Positions 8,363-16,283 of a stretch of 54,459 nt of DNA are shown in pieces. Origin of the DNA: an uncultured Corynebacterium sp. (GTDB lineage Bacteria > Actinomycetota > Actinomycetes > Mycobacteriales > Mycobacteriaceae). Numbering within the stretch: position 1 is the stretch's first letter; each line of letters starts with the position of its first letter. The DNA lies in the NCBI RefSeq assembly GCF_902489365.1, contig NZ_CABTZR010000007.1, positions 1-54,459 of the forward strand, in the 5' to 3' direction. The position numbers and the translations under genes were made by a program. Below the pieces are notes generated by a model. It saw only the letters and a program-made list of their open reading frames with translations, ran no database searches and was not told the origin of the DNA.

Positions 8363-9175
8363 TCACACAAAGAACCGGTGCCACATCCACGGCGGGTCCA
8401 GATACCGTTTCGTTCCTTTTGCCACCCCGCGCACCTGCTCCACCACCTTGTCCAAATGATGCTCAATCGTGGTCGCGGTGAAGTGGAGCGGCGTGTAGCC
8501 GCGATGCACCACATCATTCAGCTTTTGGCGGTCAAGCTCGAATTGCCGGCGGTTCTCCCCTCTGTGGTAGGCGTAGCCGTCGACCTCTATGGCAATCTTG
8601 TGCTCTTCTAAAAGGAGATCCCACCGATAAGGGCCAATTTTCGCGTTGTTGAGCACCTTAAAGAAGGGCTCCAATGCACGAGTAAGGGCCCGCTCGGGCA
8701 CACTGTCCGCACCGATGACTGCTTTCTCTAACACCCGCCGAGTGTGTTGCGGGAACCGCCGAAAGTCCATGGAGAGCAACTTCAGCCGCTTTTCCGCGTC
8801 CCTGCCAGACAAAAACGTTTCTAAGAACTTCACCGCATGCTTTTCTTCTATGGCTTCCACCGCCTGCAGTGGATTGCAGACGTTTATCCCGTCATAGGGG
8901 AATACCCCCTTTGGGCGGGCACGGCGACCGACATAAAAGCGCGTATCTACCAGCCCTTTTTCACGAATGAGCTGCAGTGGAAACTCTGGTTGGCGCTCAA
9001 GAAGCACCATCGCTGCGGAATATCCGTCCAACGCACTGTCTGGCCAATGCCGGCTGAGCACCTGTGCTAGCTCGTATGCCGTTGGTTCACGCGGCAGATA
9101 CAGCCCCCGCGTAATTTTGATCGCCTCACCTTTAGCAGCTGCCGTTGAGCCTGCGCGGCCGACAATCTCCTCCAT
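8363..9175 (-). CDS. DUF559-type protein with AbiEi-like N-terminus and Vsr-like nuclease fold (paralogue 2)
   Basis: The 270-residue paralogue of the gene at 2872-3708 has the same architecture and the same key stretches: KITRGLYLPREP, WPDSALDGYSAA, RRARPKG, PYRWDLLLEEHKIAIEVDG and HLDKVVEQVRG. GGAGGGG about 8 nt before the ATG gives a strong ribosome-binding site. Its 3' side faces the hairpin at 8282-8340. Two copies about 5 kb apart on opposite strands suggest an old duplication around the ABC/two-component block. Function is unknown. Confidence 0.75.
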   Translation of the reverse strand: MEEIVGRAGSTAAAKGEAIKITRGLYLPREPTAYELAQVLSRHWPDSALDGYSAAMVLLERQPEFPLQLIREKGLVDTRFYVGRRARPKGVFPYDGINVCNPLQAVEAIEEKHAVKFLETFLSGRDAEKRLKLLSMDFRRFPQHTRRVLEKAVIGADSVPERALTRALEPFFKVLNNAKIGPYRWDLLLEEHKIAIEVDGYAYHRGENRRQFELDRQKLNDVVHRGYTPLHFTATTIEHHLDKVVEQVRGVAKGTKRYLDPPWMWHRFFV

Positions 9176-9253
9176 TGAGCCCCCTCCGATTGATTACCCC
9201 ACCCCGTACTTCTCACGGTAGAGCGCCCCCGCCACCCACGCAAGCAAACCCCG

Positions 9254-9259
9254 TAAGCT
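9254..9259 (+). promoter_or_regulatory. Candidate -10 box of the rhodanese gene
   Basis: TAAGCT ends 7 nt before the ATG at 9267 and no ribosome-binding site is visible; probable leaderless transcript. Confidence 0.4.
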
Positions 9260-9266
9260 GGTGCGC

Positions 9267-9557
9267 ATGCAGAACGTACAACCCACCGAAGTACCCGAGA
9301 ACGCCCAGCTCATCGACGTCCGCGAGGACCACGAATGGAACACCGAGCACGCCCAGGGCGCCACCCACATCCCGATGGGCGAACTCGTTGACCGAATCGA
9401 TGAAATCGACCCCGACCGCGATATCTACGTCATCTGCCATGCAGGCGGGCGCAGCATGCAGGTCTGCCAGTACCTCGAGCACGCGAAAGGCTGGGACGTC
9501 ATCAATGTCGACGGCGGCACGGACGCGTGGAAGGCCCAAGGTTGCCCCATGGTTTAA
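9267..9557 (+). CDS. Single-domain rhodanese-like sulfurtransferase
   Basis: A 96-residue single rhodanese domain, the size of GlpE/PspE-type proteins that transfer sulfane sulfur through a cysteine persulfide. LIDVREDHEWNTEHAQGATHIP is the usual N-terminal half, and the active-site loop is CHAGGRS with the catalytic Cys. I use the ATG at 9267 rather than the GTG at 9261 because the TAAGCT box places the probable transcript start at 9267. The stop directly abuts the remains of hicA. Confidence 0.88.
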   Translation: MQNVQPTEVPENAQLIDVREDHEWNTEHAQGATHIPMGELVDRIDEIDPDRDIYVICHAGGRSMQVCQYLEHAKGWDVINVDGGTDAWKAQGCPMV

Positions 9558-9764
9558 TGCTCGCTTCTCCGAGCTGCAACTTGTGTGCGATTTCTACTTC
9601 GAACGCCAAGAAAGCGCCGGAAAGAAACGGCGCGGAACATCGCACAGTGTCTATAAAACCCCATGGCAGGGAGACCCCGGGTCAATATCCAAGAGGGGCG
9701 CAACGGGAAAGCAAAACCCTTCCAGATTCGCCAAGTTTTAGACGCCATCGACCGCCTCGATTAG
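9556..9764 (+). pseudogene. Remnant of a HicA-family toxin gene
   Basis: In the first frame the sequence reads ARFSELQLVCDFYF and then GTSHSVYKTPWQGDP, typical of one HicA subgroup. In the next frame it continues RVNIQEGRNGKAKPF and QIRQVLDAIDRLD to a stop at 9762-9764. Joining them needs one extra base near the C run at 9675-9678, so a single-base deletion has broken the gene. The N-terminal residues and any start codon are also missing: homology begins right at the rhodanese stop. The toxin should be inactive. Confidence 0.75.
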
Positions 9765-9773
9765 GAGCAGACC

Positions 9774-10004
9774 ATGAACCTCGCAGACAAATACACCTAC
9801 CAAACCGCGTGGTCCGAAGAGGATGGAGAATTCGTTGCCACCGTCCTAGAGTTCCCCTCCTTGTCATGGCTCGACTCCACTGCAGCCACCGCTGAGTCCG
9901 AGCTGCGCATTCCTCAATCGCTCCACCGGAGACTCACCATTGAAGCCGAGCGAGAGGGCGTATCCCTCAACACCCTCATTGTTCAGAAGCTAGCCTCAGC
10001 ATAA
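9774..10004 (+). CDS. Internally deleted HicB-family antitoxin
   Basis: The 76-residue product has the HicB N-terminus (YTYQTAWSEEDGEFVATVLEFPSLSWL) joined directly to the C-terminal DNA-binding part (LRIPQSLHRRLTIEAEREGVSLN). Full-length relatives are about 110-115 residues, so roughly 35 residues are missing around residue 40, in frame. AGGAG at 9763-9767 gives it a good ribosome-binding site. The ribbon-helix-helix-like end is intact, so it could still bind DNA, but the partner toxin is broken. Best read as a decaying toxin-antitoxin locus. Confidence 0.7.
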   Translation: MNLADKYTYQTAWSEEDGEFVATVLEFPSLSWLDSTAATAESELRIPQSLHRRLTIEAEREGVSLNTLIVQKLASA

Positions 10005-10051
10005 AACTAATGGGCTGCAACCCATGATTTAAGTTTGCCACCTTAGGCGCG

Positions 10052-10057
10052 TAGTAT
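10052..10057 (+). promoter_or_regulatory. Candidate -10 box of the marR-like gene
   Basis: TAGTAT ends 7 nt before the ATG at 10065 and there is no ribosome-binding site, so the transcript is probably leaderless. A small hairpin (ATGGG 10010-10014, CCCAT 10021-10025) precedes it. Confidence 0.45.
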
Positions 10058-10064
10058 CGTCGGC

Positions 10065-10541
10065 ATGCCATCATTGAATTCTGTATCCATCCCGACCGCG
10101 CTCTTGGAGTCCCCCTCCTTCCAGCTGGAGCGCCTCCGCCGCCGCACCCGCGAAGGCGTCGAGGCAGCGTTGCAAACGCAGAAGACCACCCTGCGCGAGT
10201 ACTGGGTGCTCACCTGCCTCGTCGCGGAGGCCGCATCCTCCCAGTCCGCACTGTCGGAGACCTTGGCCATCGACGCCTCCGACATGGTGCGCCTGCTCGA
10301 TTCCTTGGAGTCTCGTAACTGGGTCAAGCGTGAGCGCGATGCCAAAGATCGCCGCCGCCAAATCATTGCCTCCACCAAGAAGGGCGTGAAAGCCCACAAG
10401 GAGCTGGCCGTCCTGGTGTCGAAGGCCGAAGACGAGGCCCTCGACGAATCCACCAACAAGCAGCTCAAGCATCTGCGTAAGCTGGCCGCCGCCATCATCG
10501 CGGCGGACGCACCCGCCGATACCGAAAGCGGTGATGCTTAA
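10065..10541 (+). CDS. MarR-family transcriptional regulator
   Basis: The 158-residue protein has the MarR winged-helix order: LREYWVLTCL, the helix-turn-helix SQSALSETLAIDASDMVRLLDSLE, and the wing WVKRERDAKDRRRQIIASTKKG with the conserved D-R-R. Its TAA is followed immediately by the ATG of the Pls-like gene, so the two are co-transcribed and probably coupled. It is the likely local regulator of that synthetase, responding to an unknown small molecule. Confidence 0.9.
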   Translation: MPSLNSVSIPTALLESPSFQLERLRRRTREGVEAALQTQKTTLREYWVLTCLVAEAASSQSALSETLAIDASDMVRLLDSLESRNWVKRERDAKDRRRQIIASTKKGVKAHKELAVLVSKAEDEALDESTNKQLKHLRKLAAAIIAADAPADTESGDA

Positions 10542-13500
10542 ATGACAGAGCCCGAAAACCTTCCTAGTACCGGGGGCCGCCACGCCCTCCGCACCGATGA
10601 ACCCGCGACCCCGGCGATGCCCGAGCTCCCCGAACACTACCTCCTTGGTGATGAGGCCGCACCGGCGCGCACCTTGTGGGACATCGTTAAAACCACCGCT
10701 GAACAGTACCCCGAGGCCGCTGCCCTCGACGACGGTGAGATCCTCACCTACGCCGAGCTGCTTGCCGACGTCTCCGCATGGGCCACCGAGCTCTACGCCA
10801 GCGGAGTGCGTCGCGGCGACCGCATCGGCATCCGCATGACCTCCGGCAAGCGCGAGCTCTACCTGGCCATCCTGGCCACGCTCGCCGCCGGCGCGGCCTA
10901 CGTGCCCGTCGACGCCGACGACCCCGATGAGCGCGCCGAGATGGTCTTCGGCGAAGCCGACATCGACGGCGTCTTCACCGACGAAGGTTTCCGCATGCTG
11001 CGGGAGGGCGGGGCGCGGATGGCGCGCCCCGCGTTCGACGAAAAAGATGGCGATGGAGATGGCGCCCCCTTCGACGAACCGCACCCCGAAGACACCGCGT
11101 GGATCATCTTCACTTCCGGATCGACGGGCAAGCCCAAGGGCGTGGCCGTGAGCCACCGTTCCGCGGCCGCCTTCGTGGACGCGGAGGCTGCCCTCTTTTT
11201 GGCGGATAGCCCGCACGGTCCCCTCGGCCCGGAGGACCGCGTCCTGGCCGGCCTCTCCGTGGCCTTCGACGCCTCCTGCGAGGAAATGTGGCTGGCCTGG
11301 GGTCACGGTGCTTGCTTGGTCCCGGCCCCGCGCTCACTGGTGCGCTCCGGCATGGACTTAGGTCCCTGGCTGATTCGCCGCGACATCACGGTGGTCTCCA
11401 CCGTGCCGACCTTGGCCGGCCTCTGGCCCGCCGAGGCCTTGGACAACATCCGCCTCCTCATCGTCGGCGGCGAAGCCTGCTCCCAGGAGCTGGTGGACCG
11501 CCTGGCCACCGAGGACCGCGAGATGTGGAATACCTACGGCCCCACCGAGGCCACCGTCGTGGCCTGCGCGCAGCGCATGCTGCCGGGCAAGCCTGTATCG
11601 ATCGGGCTGCCGTTGAAGGGCTGGGATCTGGTGGTCGTCGACAAGCACGGCGTCCCCGTGAACATCGGTGAGGTGGGCGAGCTCGTCATCGGTGGCGTGG
11701 GCCTGGCTGCCTACCTGGACCCGGTGAAGGATGCGGAGAAGTACGCGCCGCTGGAGTCCCTGGGCTGGGAGCGTGCCTACCGCACCGGCGACCACGTGCG
11801 CCTGGAAGAGGACGGCCTGTACTTCGTAGGCCGCGTCGATGACCAGGTGAAAATTGGCGGCCGTCGCATCGAGCTCGGTGAGGTGGAGGCCAACGTCGCC
11901 GCGTTGCCGAACGTGTATAACTCCGCCGTGGCTGTACAGAAGACACCGGGCGGCGAGTCCGTGCTCGTCGGCTACGTCTCCCTGGATGACCCTGATGCCG
12001 GATTCGACCACGAAGCGGCGCATGCCCGCCTAGCGGAATCTATGCCTGCCGCGCTCGTCCCGCGCATCTGCGTCATGGATGAGCTGCCGATTCGCACCTC
12101 CGGCAAGGTGGACAAGAAGGCACTGCCGTGGCCGCTGCCCGGCGTGGGCGTGGAGGCAGACGGCCTCAACCCCACCGAGCAGTGGCTGGCGGAGCTGTGG
12201 GTAGACACCCTGGGCGTGTCTGTCGAGGACGTCAACGCTGACTTCTTCTCCCTCGGCGGCACCTCCCTTGCCGCGGCGACCTTGGTCGGCCGCATCCGCG
12301 AGCGCTTCCCCACCGTGGCCGTGCGCGATCTCTACGACCACCCGCGCCTGGGCTCCCTGGCGGAGCAGCTTGCCGGTGCCGAGTCCGTCGAGGACGCCGG
12401 GCCCGCACGCGAGGTGAAGCCCGTCGGCGCCGGCACGCGCATCGCACAGACCCTTATCCAGATCCCAGTGATGACGCTGGCCGCCACGACATGGCTGGCG
12501 TGGCTGCTGCTGGGCTCTAACCTAGCGAACCTGTTGGGCGTGGAGTGGGCCATGACCACCCCGTGGTGGCTGGTCATCCTTCTCCTCGTCATCTTCGTCA
12601 CCCCCATCGGCCGCATCCCCATCGGCGGTTTCGGCGCGCGGCTGATTACCGCCGGGATTAAGCCCGGCGACTATCCGCGCGGCGGCTCCACGCACCTGCG
12701 TATTTGGGCAGCGGAGCGCTGGGCGGATGCCTCCGGTTCGCGCTCAATCGCGGGTGCCACGTGGGTCAACAACTATGCCCGCGCGCTGGGAGTGAAGATG
12801 GGCCGCGGAGTGGACCTGCACTCGCTGCCGCCTGTAACGGGTCTGCTGACCTTGGGCAAGCACGCCGCGATTGAGCCCGAGGTCGATCTCTCCGGCTACT
12901 GGCTCGACGGCGATGTTCTGCATGTTGGTGCCATTGAGGTCAAGGAAGGTGCCCGCGTGGGCGCGCGCTCGACGCTGCTTCCAGGCACCGTCGTGGGCAA
13001 GGACGCCCACGTCGAGGCTGGCTCCACCGTCACCGGGCGCAAGAAGATCAAGGACGGCCAGCGCTGGTCCGGCTCGCCCGCCAAGAAGGTGGGCCGCTCC
13101 AAGCATCGCTTCCCGTCGCATGCCCCGAAGCGCCGCCCGTGGTGGGTAGCCATCTACGGCGCTACTTCTATCCTGCTGGCCCTCCAGCCCATCGTGGCGC
13201 TGGCCGTGGGTGCCGCCGTGGTCGTTGCCCTCATCGCGGTGACCGATGGTTCCCCTTACGTCGGCTCTATCTTCTTCGCTCCTCTCGGTGCCCTGGCGGC
13301 GTTTGCCACCTTCATGCTGCAAACCTGGCTGGGCGTGCGCATCCTCTCGCTGGGCATCAAGCCCGGCGTGGCACCGGTACGCTCTGCCAAGGGCTGGCGC
13401 CTGTGGGCCATCGAGCGCCTGATGGATGATGCCCGCACGCAGCTCTTCCCCATCTACGCCTCGCAGCTCACCCCGGCGTGGCTGCGTTCGCTAGGTGCGA

Positions 13501-14528
13501 CGATTGGAAAGGACGTGGAGATTTCCACGGCCGTCATGGTGCCCAAGCTCACCGAGGTCAAGGACGGCGCCTTCTTGGCGGATGACACCATGATTGGCGG
13601 CTATGAGCTCGGCGGCGGTTGGATGCTCACGGGTGAGACCAAGGTGGGCAAGCGTTCCTTCGTGGGCAACTCCGGAATCACCGGACCCGGCCGCAAGCTG
13701 TCGAAGAACTCGCTGGTGGCGGTGCTGTCCTCGACGCCGAAGAAGACCAAGTCCGGTGCCAACTGGTGGGGTTCCCCGCCGGAGCGCATGCGCCGCGTGG
13801 AGGCCCACGTGGACGGTGTGGAGGGCGAGTCCCTCACCTACAACCCGGGCTTTGGGGTCAAGGCCGCGCGTGGTGCGATTGAGACCATGCGCCTGCTGGC
13901 GCCGATGACCTCGGCCATGCTGCTGGCGGGCACGTTGGCCACGCTTTACGCGCTTGCCGACGCCCTCGGCATCGCCGCCGCCTGGGTCCTCGGCGGTGTC
14001 ATCCTCATGGTGGCCGGCGCTATCGCGATGGCGATCACCGTGGCGGTCAAGTGGATCTGCGTGGGCACGCAGACAGCTGGCGACCACCCGCTGTGGTCCG
14101 CCTTCGTGTGGCTCAACGAGCTGCAGGACACCTTTGTGGAGGCGGTTGCCGCCCCGTGGTTCTTCACCCACACCTATGGCATGGGTGAAATCAACCAGGG
14201 CCTGCGTGCGCTGGGCGTGACGATTGGCCGCGGCGCCTGGATCGACTCCTACTGGTTCCCAGAGACGGACCTGTGCTTCGTGGGCGAAGGCGCCTCCGTC
14301 GGCCCGGGCACCGTGGTGCAAACGCACCTCTTCCAGGACCGCGTCATGAGCCTAGATACCGTCACCATCAAGGCCGGCGCTACCCTGGGCTCGCATTCGG
14401 TGGCGCTGCCGGCCTCGGTCATCGGCAGCGTGGCAACCGTTGGCCCCGGCTCGCTGGTCATGCGCGGCGACCAGGTCCCGAGCAACTCCGAGTGGCAGGG
14501 CAACCCGATTGAGCCCTGGAAGCACTAG
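10542..14528 (+). CDS. Pls/PosA-type nonribosomal peptide synthetase (candidate homopoly-amino acid synthetase)
   Basis: The 1328-residue membrane enzyme has an adenylation domain at about 40-530, with IIFTSGSTGKPKG at 188-200, NTYGPTEAT at 330-338, YRTGDHVR at 413-420 and K522 in RTSGKVDKK. A carrier domain follows, with the phosphopantetheine Ser in FFSLGGTSLAAA (about 569-580). After it come three pairs of membrane segments (about 640-700, 875-945 and 1110-1175) alternating with three soluble domains that contain hexapeptide-like turns. There is no condensation or thioesterase domain. This is the layout of epsilon-poly-lysine synthetase Pls. The ten binding-pocket residues read by hand (D243, A244, E247, S286, I307, G309, T331, V339, V340, K522) resemble the lysine code I recall for bacitracin synthetase. 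Lysine as substrate is inference. The hexapeptide domains could instead support acyl transfer. The gene is coupled to the marR-like gene. Confidence 0.82.
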   Translation: MTEPENLPSTGGRHALRTDEPATPAMPELPEHYLLGDEAAPARTLWDIVKTTAEQYPEAAALDDGEILTYAELLADVSAWATELYASGVRRGDRIGIRMTSGKRELYLAILATLAAGAAYVPVDADDPDERAEMVFGEADIDGVFTDEGFRMLREGGARMARPAFDEKDGDGDGAPFDEPHPEDTAWIIFTSGSTGKPKGVAVSHRSAAAFVDAEAALFLADSPHGPLGPEDRVLAGLSVAFDASCEEMWLAWGHGACLVPAPRSLVRSGMDLGPWLIRRDITVVSTVPTLAGLWPAEALDNIRLLIVGGEACSQELVDRLATEDREMWNTYGPTEATVVACAQRMLPGKPVSIGLPLKGWDLVVVDKHGVPVNIGEVGELVIGGVGLAAYLDPVKDAEKYAPLESLGWERAYRTGDHVRLEEDGLYFVGRVDDQVKIGGRRIELGEVEANVAALPNVYNSAVAVQKTPGGESVLVGYVSLDDPDAGFDHEAAHARLAESMPAALVPRICVMDELPIRTSGKVDKKALPWPLPGVGVEADGLNPTEQWLAELWVDTLGVSVEDVNADFFSLGGTSLAAATLVGRIRERFPTVAVRDLYDHPRLGSLAEQLAGAESVEDAGPAREVKPVGAGTRIAQTLIQIPVMTLAATTWLAWLLLGSNLANLLGVEWAMTTPWWLVILLLVIFVTPIGRIPIGGFGARLITAGIKPGDYPRGGSTHLRIWAAERWADASGSRSIAGATWVNNYARALGVKMGRGVDLHSLPPVTGLLTLGKHAAIEPEVDLSGYWLDGDVLHVGAIEVKEGARVGARSTLLPGTVVGKDAHVEAGSTVTGRKKIKDGQRWSGSPAKKVGRSKHRFPSHAPKRRPWWVAIYGATSILLALQPIVALAVGAAVVVALIAVTDGSPYVGSIFFAPLGALAAFATFMLQTWLGVRILSLGIKPGVAPVRSAKGWRLWAIERLMDDARTQLFPIYASQLTPAWLRSLGATIGKDVEISTAVMVPKLTEVKDGAFLADDTMIGGYELGGGWMLTGETKVGKRSFVGNSGITGPGRKLSKNSLVAVLSSTPKKTKSGANWWGSPPERMRRVEAHVDGVEGESLTYNPGFGVKAARGAIETMRLLAPMTSAMLLAGTLATLYALADALGIAAAWVLGGVILMVAGAIAMAITVAVKWICVGTQTAGDHPLWSAFVWLNELQDTFVEAVAAPWFFTHTYGMGEINQGLRALGVTIGRGAWIDSYWFPETDLCFVGEGASVGPGTVVQTHLFQDRVMSLDTVTIKAGATLGSHSVALPASVIGSVATVGPGSLVMRGDQVPSNSEWQGNPIEPWKH

Positions 14529-14534
14529 ATAGGC

Positions 14535-14576
14535 AAAGAAAGGAGGCGGCAGGATTTCCTGCCGCCTCCTTTCTTT
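14535..14576. terminator. Strong bidirectional terminator
   Basis: A perfect 20-bp stem (14535-14554 with 14557-14576) ends in an A-rich tract on one side and a T-rich tract on the other. It sits between the convergent Pls-like gene and ppk2 and can stop both. Confidence 0.92.
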
Positions 14577-14587
14577 ATGCGTGGAGA

Positions 14588-15487
14588 CTAGTCACCGATC
14601 TGGTCGCGTCCACGCTTGACGATCTTGTCATCCACCTGGTCAACGAGCTCGTGGTCCTTGTTGGTGTATTCAAACTTGGAGAGCACGTAGCGCATCGCGT
14701 TAATGCGGGCACGCTTCTTGTCGTTGGACTTGATGGTGATCCATGGAGACTCTTCAGTATCGGTGTAACGGAACTGCTCCTCCTTGGCGCGGGTGTAATC
14801 ATCCCACTTATCTAGAGAAGCCAAGTCCATGGGCGAAAGCTTCCACTGACGAACCGGGTCGATCTGGCGGATGGCGAAGCGGGTGCGCTGCTCCTTGCGG
14901 GTCACGGAGAACCACAGCTTAGTCAGCGAAATGCCGGAGCCGAGAATCATGTTCTCCAACATCGGTACCTCGCGCAGAAACTCTGCGTGCTGGGATTCCG
15001 TGCAGAAGCCCATGACGCGCTCCACGCCGGAGCGGTTGTACCAGGAGCGGTCAAAGAAGACGATTTCACCGCCGCATGGGAAGTGCTGAATATAGCGCTG
15101 GAAGTACCACGACGTGGACTCGCGCGGGGACGGCTTCTCCAGCGCCACGGTGCGTGCACCACGCGGGTTGAGGTGCTCGTTAAAGCGCTTGATGGTGCCG
15201 CCCTTACCTGCGGCATCACGGCCCTCAAAGAGGATGATGTGGCGCTGGCCGGTCTCCTTGGTCCAGTTTTGCCACTTCAGCAGCTCGATCTGCAGGGAGC
15301 GCTTGATGGACTCGTACTCATCGCGCGTCATGCGCTCTTCGTATGGGTAGTTCTCGCGCCAGGTCTCAACCGGCGAGCCATCCGGCATGATGAGCGTGGG
15401 ATCGTCTTCATCAGAGTCATCGACGACGTAGCCGTCGGTCTGTGCAAGGTCGATCTCGGGGAGTTCGTCGTCTTTAATGTCAGCCAT
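14588..15487 (-). CDS. ppk2: Polyphosphate kinase 2
   Basis: The 299-residue cytosolic PPK2 transfers phosphate between polyphosphate and nucleoside diphosphates. Walker A is FEGRDAAGKGG (88-98) and the Walker B/lid motif is FFDRSWYNRSG (145-154). The rest is a standard single-domain class I PPK2, with an acidic N-terminal extension of about 45 residues. In C. glutamicum, as I recall, ppk2B also lies beside porA-porH-groEL2, so this is the likely orthologue. Palindromes C and D lie upstream. Confidence 0.93.
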   Translation of the reverse strand: MADIKDDELPEIDLAQTDGYVVDDSDEDDPTLIMPDGSPVETWRENYPYEERMTRDEYESIKRSLQIELLKWQNWTKETGQRHIILFEGRDAAGKGGTIKRFNEHLNPRGARTVALEKPSPRESTSWYFQRYIQHFPCGGEIVFFDRSWYNRSGVERVMGFCTESQHAEFLREVPMLENMILGSGISLTKLWFSVTRKEQRTRFAIRQIDPVRQWKLSPMDLASLDKWDDYTRAKEEQFRYTDTEESPWITIKSNDKKRARINAMRYVLSKFEYTNKDHELVDQVDDKIVKRGRDQIGD

Positions 15488-15592
15488 GCCAATAATTCTA
15501 TCTATGAAACAGGCATCCGGCGCGATAAAACTGGTTGCCGCCGCCCAATTTACCCCCGTCGTGGCAAACGGGCGGCAGCAGCCGCCCAGAAT

Positions 15593-15658
15593 GTACGTTT
15601 CTCACAAATAGTGCCCCCAAAACTCGAAGATCTGGGGCCTTAGTTGATCGATCCGTAC
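15593..15658. repeat. Palindromic repeat, copy C
   Basis: GTACGTTTCTCACAA at 15593-15607 pairs imperfectly (10 of 15) with TTGATCGATCCGTAC at 15644-15658. An inner GCCCC (15613-15617) / GGGGC (15634-15638) stem and the CCTTAGTTGATCG stretch are shared with the other copies. Confidence 0.6.
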
Positions 15659-15676
15659 CCATCCCGAGTACGCGAT

Positions 15677-15742
15677 GGTACGTTTTCGCGTGCAGGGCTC
15701 GGAAAGCGCGGGATCTCAAGGGCATGTTTGCGAAAACGTACC
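15677..15742. repeat. Related hairpin D
   Basis: A perfect 13-bp inverted repeat has arms GGTACGTTTTCGC (15677-15689) and 15730-15742. The outer ACGTTT/AAACGT bases match the palindrome family, but the GATCAA core is missing. With copy C it fills the space between ppk2 and the porin operon. Confidence 0.65.
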
Positions 15743-15786
15743 GCGCCACTGCGCAGCCGGTCGAGGTGCGAGTTCTGGAAATGAGA

Positions 15787-15818
15787 AACCCCGCTGCCCA
15801 AGGTGGGTCAGCGGGGTT
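15787..15818 (-). terminator. Terminator of the porH-porA transcript
   Basis: AACCCCGCTG (15787-15796) pairs with 15809-15818, and an inner CCCA/TGGG stem extends it. It lies 33 nt past the porA stop, and on the minus strand a short T-rich stretch follows. Confidence 0.75.
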
Positions 15819-15850
15819 AAACGCTTAGTTCTGCGTGAACAGCGTGCTGC

Positions 15851-15955
15851 TTAGAGCAGGCCGATCAGCTTCTTGGCGCCGGAAGCCATGTCGCCCAGGT
15901 TGTAGAGGACGTCCAGGATCAGGCCGATGATGCCGGTGGAAGAGAAAGTACCCAT
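15851..15955 (-). CDS. porA: Cell-wall channel subunit PorA-like (34 residues)
   Basis: This very short gene encodes 34 residues beginning MGTFSSTGIIGL and ending KKLIGLL. AAGGAG lies about 7 nt before the ATG. In C. glutamicum PorA (45 residues) also ends in LIGLLG and, with PorH, forms the main cation-selective channel of the mycolic-acid outer membrane; both are exported without a signal peptide and O-mycoloylated. Here the serines and threonines near the N-terminus are possible acylation sites. Position between ppk2 and groEL and the companion porH gene agree. The product is shorter than the known PorA. Confidence 0.78.
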   Translation of the reverse strand: MGTFSSTGIIGLILDVLYNLGDMASGAKKLIGLL

Positions 15956-16013
15956 TTTTATCTCCTTGGGATTGAAAGTGTGTGTTCAGTGCGCCCTTAG
16001 AAAGGGCACAAGA

Positions 16014-16193
16014 TTACTTCTTGGAGGACAGGGCCTCAAGAGCGTCGGTGTTCGGCTTGACGTCGAAGCTCTCAGCGGTAGCAGCACCGGAGATAGCGTC
16101 GAATGCGCCAGCGAAGCCCTTGAAGAGGTTCTTGATGCCGGAAGCGAAGTCAGCGAAGTTGCCCAGCTGATCAGCAACGAAAGAAAGATCCAT
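16014..16193 (-). CDS. porH: Cell-wall channel subunit PorH-like (59 residues)
   Basis: The 59-residue protein begins MDLSFVADQLGNFADF, and its MDLS...LGN start matches C. glutamicum PorH as I recall it. Residues 3-37 form an amphipathic helix typical of these channel peptides. The C-terminal part is acidic and ends SSKK. AAAGGAG about 7 nt before the ATG is a strong ribosome-binding site. porA follows 58 nt downstream in the same direction. The pair is expected to form a hetero-oligomeric pore in the mycomembrane, with mycolate on a Ser residue. There is no signal peptide, as in the family. Confidence 0.82.
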   Translation of the reverse strand: MDLSFVADQLGNFADFASGIKNLFKGFAGAFDAISGAATAESFDVKPNTDALEALSSKK

Positions 16194-16283
16194 TATGGTC
16201 TCCTTTTGTGAAGTCCGGACTCAGAAGTGCCCGGAGGGGGTTTGCGGTTTTGCAGACACCCTCAGCGGGCGTCACAGGAAACT

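Noticed and set aside
9145..9741. A 198-codon frame crossing the rhodanese gene
   Set aside because: Its first two thirds are an out-of-frame shadow of the rhodanese gene; only the last part is meaningful and is reported as the hicA remnant.
12780..14520. C-terminal half of the large synthetase as a separate O-acetyltransferase gene
   Set aside because: The frame is continuous from the carrier domain, with no internal ribosome-binding site seen. The alternation of membrane pairs and hexapeptide-like domains is that of the Pls family.
15498..15749. An 83-codon minus-strand frame upstream of ppk2
   Set aside because: It is made of palindromes C and D; its sequence is explained by the repeats and has no protein features.
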